A stretch of 64,000 nt of DNA from Chitinophaga flava (GTDB lineage: Bacteria; Bacteroidota; Bacteroidia; Chitinophagales; Chitinophagaceae): positions 2,294,001 through 2,358,000 of the forward strand of contig NZ_QFFJ01000002.1 of assembly GCF_003308995.1 (NCBI RefSeq), written 5' to 3'. Of this stretch, positions 61,901 to 64,000 are shown one piece after another. The notes beneath the pieces are model-generated. The model had not been told where the DNA came from. It was given only the letters and a program-made list of their open reading frames with translations, and made no database searches. Positions within the stretch are counted from its first letter, which is position 1; each line of letters starts with the position of its first letter. The translations under genes and the position numbers were made by a program.

Positions 61901-64000
61901 CTGGCATATATCATCTTCACATCAGGATCTACCGGGAAACCCAAAGGTGTAATGATTGATCACCGGGGGGCAGTAAATACACTTTATGATATGAATGCCC
62001 GTTTTGGCATTGGCGCGTCAGACAAGGTTTTTGGTATTTCTGATCTCAATTTTGATCTTTCTGTATATGACGTATTCGGCACTTTCGCCTGTGGCGCAAC
62101 ATTAATTCTGCCATCAGAAGAGGAAAGACAACACCCTGAAGTATGGCTTCGTTATGTAAAGGAAGAAAGAGTAACTGTATGGAATTCTGTACCGCAGATC
62201 GTAAACCTGTTAATAGATTTTCAGGAAGAAGCAGGCGGTAATGATATTTCCAGTTTGCGCTTATACATGATGAGCGGAGATTGGATCCCGTTGGAGCTTC
62301 CGGACAGGATAAAAAAAATCAACAGCCATAGCCAGGTAATCAGCCTGGGCGGAGCTACAGAAGGGTCTATATGGTCTATTTATTATCCTATCGATAAAAT
62401 TAATCCTGCATGGAAAAGTATCCCTTATGGGTACCCGCTTGGTAATCAGGAAATGTATGTGCTGGACAAAAATCTGCAACCCGCGCCATTAAATATACCG
62501 GGAGATATATACATAGGAGGAACAGGCGTTGCCAAAGGTTATTACAAGGATGAGGTGAAAACTGCTGCCAGCTTTATTTATCATCCTGTAATGAAAAAAA
62601 TCCTTTACAGAACGGGTGATTTGGGATGTCAGCACCCTGACGGCTATATGATATTTTTAGGTCGGCAGGATGGACAGGTTAAGATCAACGGTTTCCGGGT
62701 GGAGTTAGGGGAAATAGAAACCATATTACAGCAATCACCACTGGTACATCAATGTGTGGTAATAACGATAGAAGATGACCGGAGAAATAAGCGTTTAGTC
62801 GCTTACGTGGTACCGGCAGCAACATTTGATAAAGAAGCAATATTATATCACCTGAGGCAACATTTGCCGGAGTATATGGTACCCTCATTATTGATGGAGA
62901 TCACAAAAGTACCGTTAAGCGCAAATGGTAAAGTAGATAAAAATGCCTTGCCCGTGGCCGATGTAGCAGCATTTGCCAACCTTGATTACATCGCTCCCGG
63001 AAATGAAACAGAAGCCCGGCTGGCGGCTATATGGGAGGCATTGCTTAAAATAGAAAGGCCAGGCATACACGACGACTTCTTTGAACTGGGAGGCAACTCT
63101 TTAGTTGTGATCCAGCTTGTCCATAAAATAAATACCACTTTTAAAAACGCAAATATTCAGCTGATTGATGTGATGAGAAACAACACTATCGCAAAACAGT
63201 GTGCTGTCATCTCCTGCAAACAACAAGCCGGACAATCTTTGGCCGGAGCCGGTACACATATCATTACACTCCGTGACGGTGATCATCAGGAGGTGACATT
63301 TATAGTACCAGGTGGACTTGGCGCCACCGAAGCATACCTGGACATGGCTAAAAATGTACCTGGAACAGGTGCTGTGTATGGGTTACAGATGAAAGGCGTA
63401 TCCGGTAATGATACACCCAGCCATTCAATCGGGGAAATGGCGGCACACAACCTTACACTGATGTCAACTATATCCACTACCGGTAAAGTAAACCTATGGG
63501 GACACAGTTATGCGGGCATTGTTATTTACGAAATGCTAAAGCAGGCAGCTGGTGCTATCGTAACAGGAGAGGTGGTTTTACTGGACTGCTATACTGATCC
63601 GCTTTCTTTCTCTGAGGATCCTGCCATAGTAAAACTGGGCTTCTATTTTAAAGGATTGATCAGATTCAGCGGGTTATCGGTCAGTGAAAAAGAGGTAGAA
63701 CAACTGGTGGCGGAAATCAATCATAGATCAGTAGAAGAAGGTCTTCAGTTTATATATGATACAGTGAATGTCCTGCCAAAAGAAATGATCGGTAGAATGT
63801 GGGAAGTGTTTAATGCATCCGCATCTGCAAAATATAGTATGAACGGAAAACTGAATAATCGTATTACTGTTATCCAGGCCGACAACTCACAGCTTACAGG
63901 AGGTGATTGGGGAAATGGTGAAGATTTGGGTTGGAATAAATTTTTTGAAGAGGTAACTGTTATTCACACTGCCGGAAATCATTTCTCATTGGTAAATGAA
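45416..64000 (+). CDS. Trans-AT PKS/NRPS, protein C (MT-ACP of module 8, modules 9-12, cysteine NRPS module, thioesterase); 3'-truncated by window edge
   Basis: Open for 6195 codons from ATG 45416 to the right edge with no stop. Order: C-methyltransferase (1-390)-ACP (Ser455); KS9 (Cys718)-inactive DH-KR-ACP; KS10 (Cys2150)-KR-ACP; KS11 (Cys3325)-ECH (~3780-4030)-ACP-ACP (Ser4126, Ser4272); divergent KS12 (Cys4511)-ACP; condensation domain (~4890-5320; HHIVFDG at 5025-5031); adenylation domain (~5348-5850; FTSGSTGKPKG); PCP (GGNSL); thioesterase (~5960 onward; GHSYAG, Ser6031). The window ends just after a GNHFSL motif that should hold the thioesterase His, so the true end is probably close. 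The start is translationally coupled to protein B (TAAGATG). It completes and releases the chain. Confidence 0.95.
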   Translation, partial: MKFIKRNRKITEINNISVLKAAKPEIAVYQDNGQAELILKEICSKGVLQLLLDLGLESRQVGIQRPEDLRKVLGIEDRYDRLFTVLVDLLEEMRYLKVTANGIVVPDVVKQELIHFRLKDALEQLAAKSKAYQPHIQLINICLSAFTEILTGRIRATDVIFPGGSLDNVSGIYKGNYKSDYFNELLAGIVKDSVEEGLKYLKQGEKIRILEVGAGTGGTSELIFRKLAPYKEHITYVYTDMSRSFLFYAEETYKGIAPYLETALFNIEKSPAVQNFEAGSCDIVIGANVVHATKDIAATLTNIKGVLKKDGLLILNEIAGTEMFTTLTFGLLDGWWLYEDAGLRLPGSPGLSAEGWHAVLTETGFEQAISYPEKNDLSQQIVVAKSNGSIIVGNDMPQASPEVVVVQEHSSDKPLLNDVLSAAELHLKSVFSRILKLDVSRIDTEARFEMLGIDSILIGTLARELSVDFGTVPVTTFFEYRNISELAAYFAAEHAAFFTPVEKVIIAPDVEAEKTQQDLPLYHTPVTQQSENKNNTTCVPDDAIAIVGLSGRYPGAANIREFWENLKSGTDSITEIPKDRWDIDRYFDERKGKEGKINTRYGGFINGVAEFDPLFFNISPKEAEHIDPQERLFLQTVWEAIEDAGYAASDLSQRAKQHGPVRTGVYVGVMYGEYQLFGPALSTPLNPVAVGASASSIANRISYYCDFDGPSMAVDTMCSSSLTAIHLACRDLQSGEADVAIAGGVNVSIHPNKYLLLSHATFLSSRGRCESFGSEGEGFIPSEGVGAIVLKKLSKAEADGDHIYGVIKATAVNHGGRANGYTVPNPVSQAAVIRDAMNKAGVKASDFSYIEAHGTGTSLGDPVEIAGLTKAFQSDRKQYCSIGAVKSNIGHCESAAGISGVTKVLLQLQHRQLVPSLHSAVLNTNINFENTPFKVQQTLETWITENNQPRLAGVSGFGAGGSNAHIIIEEYRPGIKAAYNSQDPAMIVLSAKNESRLKEQVINLKGFLENNTAINIYDVAYTLQVGREAMEERLALIVDDRETLIAQLDSYLTGKNKELFTGNIKKEKQDFLINGEAGKSYIQKAIEAKELVALAQLWIKGTRFDWSLFYGKNKPARISLPTYPFARQRYWIPEVDAQQVVFNHGNILHPLLHSNESDLSEQKYASLYTGTEPFFTSYKKGKEKLLPGVAFLELAREAGERSIRQKITQLKNIAWEHPVGVNGTSKKVYTSVYPSGKEIGYEVYTQNEADIQVHCQGILHAQALTAPAKHTLSAIRDNLHNSRTGAECYHLFDGLGLNYSSAFQGIEMLYYSDTTALSKIAIPTETGYVLHPGVLDSALQTCAAMNLTPVAQKQIYPVSLREINIYRELPAAVWCYVRKRKGGAEEAAISYYDVDLMNDGGEVLLTMTEFALSGVPASAMATSSASPDSLVFLTPGWALSAGPSVLTAKAARQVLVLAGDNVASKVVSLSTAGITVKTFSGSCPMQYSSFLYEVIKEVMADGNPARITVLYENKDAVLYDFATGLFKTFQLGNHQLSGQVLGIDTLDMPADALLNMLAFEAQTRDIAVRYINKQREINVLKTAPASPSSAISLKEGGVYLITGGTGGLGKIFASYLSQQGKNIRLILTGRSVATADKQSFVSGIPGAVYYTCNISDQEEVTALINNVRKEYGAVNGIIHSAGVSPSFEGTVLEKDITSSAVILPKIAGTRYLDEATKNEPLDFVVYFSSVSGTLDGVMGFNQSDYALANAYLNSYAHKRSLEVAAGMKKGQTISINWPVWESSGMYNEDSDNWMENVWGIKSLPVEEGIAAFEKIMHLQLGQVMVLYGQHNRLVQSFAVANKEKATTDTTDLQLSATKKMLEIAAQLLKLTIADIEPDAELGDYGFDSVSLTKFSNELNDYYDLDLKPTVFYNYPTVEGLAIFLAEEYADNLAKKHAVVSGQGQVAMVAAPVMQRQPILKRKSRFLQGLQSDAGKSSGAAAVAIVGMSGRFPGSPDLATFWNNIRDNKDLIVEIPSERWDWKKYDGDPQKDMNKTRARWGGFINDVDKFDPLFFNISPREAELMDPQQRITLEAVYHALEDAGINVKDLSGSNTGIFIGAYFDDYASLVQRSNSIQEAQSATGISHSILTNRISYLFNLHGPSEPVDTACSSSLVAVHRAVEHIRNGDCDIVITGGVSLDLIPETLLPLSQAGMLSEDGRCKTFDQAANGYVRGEGVGIVILKSLSKAEADGDHIYGIIRGTAENHGGKANTLTSPNPSAQKDLLLKAYRSANINPGTVSYIEAHGTGTPLGDPIETEGLKLAFRELYKEWNIPQPETPHCSIGSVKTNIGHLEAAAGMAGMMKVLLSLQHHTLPGNPHLNTPNTYLKLEDSPFRLQKGTEAWVSVNNQPRIAGISSFGFGGVNAHVIIEEYPQKNKIAYTSTTPAIIVLSARNEHRLKEQVINLKRYLEVNKAANLYDIAYTLQTGREPMEERLALTVDHITALTDKLTGYLQGEKKDVLTNNIRKNTSDFSLKGGAGQAYINYAIENKESASLAQLWVKGVDVDWALLYGNDKPAKISLPVYPFARQRYWVPEIKTQIVLADNHSLSPAPAVIESDPTTDEQVPDSLVFLTPGWVLSAGPSVLTAKATRQVLVLAGKDVASTAGLLSAAGITVKTCSGSGPMQYSSFLYEVIKEVMADSSPARITILHENKDAALYGFATGVFKTFQLGSHQLSGQVLGIDTLAMPADALLNMLAFEAQTRDIAVRYVNNQREINVLKTAAASPASTITLKEGGVYLITGGTGGLGKIFASYLSQQGKNIRLILTGRSAATADKQSFVSGIPGAVYYACNINDQEEVNTLINHIRKEYGAVHGIIHAAGVAPSFEGTVLEKDIASSSVILPKIMGTRYLDEATKEEPLDFVVYFSSVSGTLDGVMGFNQSDYALANAYLNNYAHKRNEEVAAGSKKGQTISIGWPVWEQGGMYHEDSDRWMENVWGIKSLPVKEGIAAFEKALHLQLSQVTILYGQHNRLVKSFAVATKEKSTTDTAELQLAATRKILEIAAQLLKLSITDIEPDTALGDYGFDSILMTRFSNDLNSYYDLDLKPTVFYNYPTVEGLAIFLTEEYADSLVKKHPGVIRSQQTGGVAVSNVLPSQITRQQTTARQDKIAYNAAGPVAIIGMSGRFPGSPDLATFWNNIRDNKDLVIEIPAERWDWRKYDGDPQKDKNKTRAKWGGFINDADKFDPLFFGISPKEAELMDPQQRITLEAVYHALEDACINVKDLSGSNTGVFIGAYFNDYASLIQHNHVVHDAQLATGISHSILTNRISYLFNLHGPSEPVDTACSSSLVAMHRAVEHVRNGDCDIVITGGVSLDLIPEPLLPLSQAGMLSEDGRCKTFDQTANGYVRGEGVGIVILKSLSKAEADGDHIYGIIRGTAENHGGKANTLTSPNPAAQKDLLLKAYRSANINPGAVSYIEAHGTGTPLGDPIETEGLKLAFKELYKERNIPRPEIPHCGIGSVKTNVGHLEAAAGMASVMKVLLSLQHRILPGNPHLKTPNAYLKLEDSPFYLQKETAEWKSINNQPRIAGISSFGFGGANAHIIIEEYQQATKVAYSSQEPAIIVLSARNEHRLKEQVANLKCYIGTNPAASLYDIAYSLQTGREAMEERLALIAENKEALEALLTDYLTGITTNSLTHVFSGSTKKDKSDLLLKGGAGHAYINYAIANKELAAIAQLWVKGVDIDWSLLYGHQKPAKISLPAYPFARDRYWFDSYKTTAKPVVNTTPQDKPLEQVPAKTFAYEDLFNSHTTGDEIKIRFLKEGIAIVSMEAIATSNMLNIQLMISLKKTLDELRKNNALKVLVLTGYQKVFSMGGDQQGLESIAQSESSVTYFPFLYKGLLEFNVPVISAIQGHAFGGGLILGMYGDIVLLSENSTYSANFMKYGFTPGMGSTYILGEKLGKQLATEMMYTARLVSGEEIKRRGASVIVTGDVMKEALQIARELSEKPKNALEALKKKLSADILNVLDYHVAEEQKMHDLTFHTKEVEALISSHFAKTAVQTATPTDKRTQEIPAQSSAKVSLSALDTITLPAKEEQLSPVAAPTARSANRPAIIKVLKEIFEEVLHVPVAELVEDATFIDLGLDSISGVEILQKINNTFGIALQGPMLYDNPTLQQLAAKISEESGWLSDQLQTAAPVHTDTKVSLTAVEKVVLQPVAENMLYTTATVTTHEHIPQNAPAKRENAVAMPVRQEPDIAGIIKTLKEIFEDVLHVPVAELVEDATFIDLGLDSISGVEILQKINNAFGIALQGPTLYDNPTLQQLAGKVSEAAGWLSDQVEATAATPFAAVVSGQEQDIAVPPPALTVSAETAGVNYTPANESATREDMAVVGMDGLFPGSDNPEELWAQVLLNKRIALPAGGNTVEWHSIDAATVEAYAAAYAQSTRGSSLMSRQYQLVFGVLGRLLDTAGITRKALSGSRTGVFIAISQVNSTDSTNREYSSENVAAMLPAKISYEYNLTGPCEVINAACTSSYLTLHKAMQSIRMGECDQAIVGGINVISRETANYEGLADLGKLLSRDGEMKSFEDDADGIVRSEGVGIIIIKRLAAAKADKNNIYALIKGTCFAHGGKNLSWEAPNPKGIKEVVRRSLEYAGVNPATIDYVEAHGIANRMADAVELGAINDVYRELCTDATKKWYISSIKPVVGHAELASGMASLIKAIKALQHKTIPGIPGFANINSELAPGHSMLLQSGAIPWENGRYPRRAALNSYAVGGVNAHVILEEYKGAATPEKSRIAVSETTEDTSKGMSAVDTDIVFNTQLSAFTREIFEIDMAEIDRTLSPVDYDFDSVKVIRFIREINDVFGLDIKMGQVLGADNFGVLFDLLKHEWKKKETQAGHGNAANTLVWMEKKYPLSEGQKGLWFIQHLEPGNTTYNLPLALILEGEVDTEQIQKALMSVLEDHPVLRSNFIREAVTGEICHKINTPAAAVFVDHSILGKNEDVKETFWQLLRKPFNLESDCLLRLYLKRDPDAKRTYLLFVTHHIVFDGTSSALFMASLFEKYKQLLKRENKTDKQPDLAYFNFVAWEQEYIGSSRGEAALSYWREKLSGNLPLLSLPYDITSKETNTAGVGCGIIHLKKQELDALKLLARKLNVNLSVLFLSVFNLLLNRLTGEEDILILTPVAGRPGKEYERSIGYYVNMMVTRNNVSPGKLFQQLAKETKQEFLNGIDYAAYPFPRLVSALNLHKGNGREAAFNVAYSYQNIFDNVLESGDFGAVTALDGLYQETAFDYSLEINDLREELIVNLKYNKGLFYTATIERHLTYFKELLKGIAENPAKALKDYNILPEEEYHELVVTRNNTAIDYPRNKTLINLFEEQVAKTPDQIALVFKGERITYKALHEKVCRLANHLKKARLPLNAPVSIVSHKSPEQIWGILGILKAGGHYVPVKGNLPSARINELILETASPIVLVQQDYMDKVNVPTAINVVLLEEHVFAAKSSLHETVRSSDTDLAYIIFTSGSTGKPKGVMIDHRGAVNTLYDMNARFGIGASDKVFGISDLNFDLSVYDVFGTFACGATLILPSEEERQHPEVWLRYVKEERVTVWNSVPQIVNLLIDFQEEAGGNDISSLRLYMMSGDWIPLELPDRIKKINSHSQVISLGGATEGSIWSIYYPIDKINPAWKSIPYGYPLGNQEMYVLDKNLQPAPLNIPGDIYIGGTGVAKGYYKDEVKTAASFIYHPVMKKILYRTGDLGCQHPDGYMIFLGRQDGQVKINGFRVELGEIETILQQSPLVHQCVVITIEDDRRNKRLVAYVVPAATFDKEAILYHLRQHLPEYMVPSLLMEITKVPLSANGKVDKNALPVADVAAFANLDYIAPGNETEARLAAIWEALLKIERPGIHDDFFELGGNSLVVIQLVHKINTTFKNANIQLIDVMRNNTIAKQCAVISCKQQAGQSLAGAGTHIITLRDGDHQEVTFIVPGGLGATEAYLDMAKNVPGTGAVYGLQMKGVSGNDTPSHSIGEMAAHNLTLMSTISTTGKVNLWGHSYAGIVIYEMLKQAAGAIVTGEVVLLDCYTDPLSFSEDPAIVKLGFYFKGLIRFSGLSVSEKEVEQLVAEINHRSVEEGLQFIYDTVNVLPKEMIGRMWEVFNASASAKYSMNGKLNNRITVIQADNSQLTGGDWGNGEDLGWNKFFEEVTVIHTAGNHFSLVNE
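47038..51205 (+). other. PKS module 9: KS-DH(inactive)-KR-ACP
   Basis: KS9 Cys718 lies in DTMCSSSL. The DH keeps HPLL and LDSALQT, but the catalytic His is replaced by Tyr (TSYKKGKEKLLP where others have TDHKVREEKVLP), so it should not dehydrate. KR9 has GGTGGLG and GVSPSF, with no LDD-type Asp (suggesting A-type), and a three-residue longer loop before SDYALANAY. The ACP lies in YGFDSVSL. Predicted: beta-hydroxyl. Confidence 0.8.
51355..54760 (+). other. PKS module 10: KS-KR-ACP
   Basis: KS10 Cys2150 (DTACSSSL) with flanking domain, then KR and ACP (YGFDSILM), without DH. KR10 (GVAPSF, SDYALANAY) is almost the same as KR9, with long stretches identical at DNA level, indicating recent duplication of the KR-ACP-KS block. 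Predicted: beta-hydroxyl, same configuration as module 9. Confidence 0.85.
54880..58350 (+). other. PKS module 11: KS-ECH-ACP-ACP (beta-branching)
   Basis: KS11 (Cys3325, DTACSSSL) and its flanking domain are followed by a crotonase-fold domain at ~56755-57510 with GHAFGGGLILGMYGDI and FMKYGFTPGMGSTY. This matches the ECH2/PksI-CurF type, which decarboxylates the beta-branch intermediate. Two near-identical ACPs follow (LGLDSISGVEI; Ser4126 and Ser4272). The HMG-CoA-synthase-type enzyme, ECH1, free ACP and decarboxylating KS it needs are not in the window. Confidence 0.85.
58515..60050 (+). other. Divergent KS12 plus ACP
   Basis: KS12 lacks the DPLFFNISPxEAELMDPQ block found in the other KSs. 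The Cys region is NAACTSSY (Cys4511), HGTGT is HGIAN, and NIGH is VVGH, so the catalytic Cys and both His are kept but their surroundings are not. No post-KS flanking domain follows. The ACP motif is YDFDSVKV. This suggests a non-elongating, chain-passing KS before the NRPS module. Confidence 0.7.
60085..64000 (+). other. NRPS termination module: C-A(Cys)-PCP-TE (TE end cut off)
   Basis: The C domain has LSEGQKGLWF and HHIVFDG (an ordinary condensation domain, not the DxxxxDxxS heterocyclisation type). The A domain, read at the GrsA positions, gives D-L-Y-N-M-S-L-I-W-K, one residue from the known cysteine code DLYNLSLIWK. The PCP has ELGGNSL. The TE has IVPGG, GHSYAG (Ser6031) and a GNHFS motif at the very edge. 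Cysteine is probably added last and the chain is released by the TE. Confidence 0.8.

Noticed and set aside
11446..63477. Many minus-strand and alternative-frame open stretches of 60-160 codons inside the PKS genes
   Set aside because: They overlap strongly conserved KS, DH, KR and ACP coding sequence, recur at equivalent positions in the repeated modules, and show no family motifs; they are shadows of the plus-strand genes.
11213..64000. Integrated acyltransferase (AT) domains
   Set aside because: No GHSxG-type AT motif appears between KS and DH or KR in any module; the intervening ~150 residues are the trans-AT flanking domain. The only GHSxG is in the terminal thioesterase.

Overview
The window looks like Bacteroidota DNA, most plausibly Chitinophaga or a close relative. 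It is AT-rich, Shine-Dalgarno signals are weak, starts lie in A-rich stretches, and the left edge has a tandem pair of RHS/YD-repeat genes with a DUF6443-like N terminus typical of that phylum. The genus is an inference.

Layout. (1) 1-6.3 kb: two adjacent plus-strand RHS-type genes. The second is a complete secreted protein with an RHS core and a C-terminal domain that may be a toxin; a frameshifted Sel1/TPR-like remnant follows. (2) 6.3-7.5 kb: a scarred stretch with a strong terminator, the C-terminal stump of an MFS transporter fused at its upstream end to a tRNA-Lys(UUU) sequence lacking its first five bases, and a region without a clear gene. (3) 7.5-10.5 kb, minus strand: a small YrdB-like membrane protein, a DJ-1/PfpI protein and an NAD(P)-binding epimerase-like protein (last two probably co-transcribed), then an Sfp-type phosphopantetheinyl transferase. 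(4) 10.5-11.2 kb: an AT-rich intergenic region with a perfect 14-bp inverted repeat and a possible gene remnant. (5) 11.2-64 kb: three giant collinear genes (5719 aa, 5673 aa and at least 6195 aa, the last running off the right edge) forming one trans-AT polyketide synthase/NRPS assembly line.

The assembly line reads: methyltransferase-like-GNAT-ACP loading unit; modules 1-4 each KS-DH-KR-ACP (module 4 split between proteins A and B inside its DH); module 5 KS-KR-ACP; module 6 KS-DH-KR-ACP; module 7 KS-ACP-ACP; module 8 KS-DH-KR | cMT-ACP (split between proteins B and C); module 9 KS-DH(inactive)-KR-ACP; module 10 KS-KR-ACP; module 11 KS-ECH-ACP-ACP; a divergent KS12-ACP; then C-A-PCP-TE with an A-domain code matching cysteine. 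No AT domain is present, but every KS except KS12 carries the post-KS flanking domain typical of trans-AT systems, so malonyl transferases must act in trans. The divergent PPTase could activate the 16 carrier domains. The inferred product is a GNAT-primed polyene (about four conjugated E double bonds) followed by hydroxyls, an alpha-methyl alkene and one or two beta-branches, capped with cysteine. I do not recognise it as a known pathway. The most unusual signals are the two gene breaks: a DH domain whose first strand motif sits, duplicated, on the upstream protein; and a KR/MT break explained exactly by a 16-bp insertion flanked by 9-bp direct repeats. KS and ACP subclasses also track the predicted chemistry of the incoming chain.
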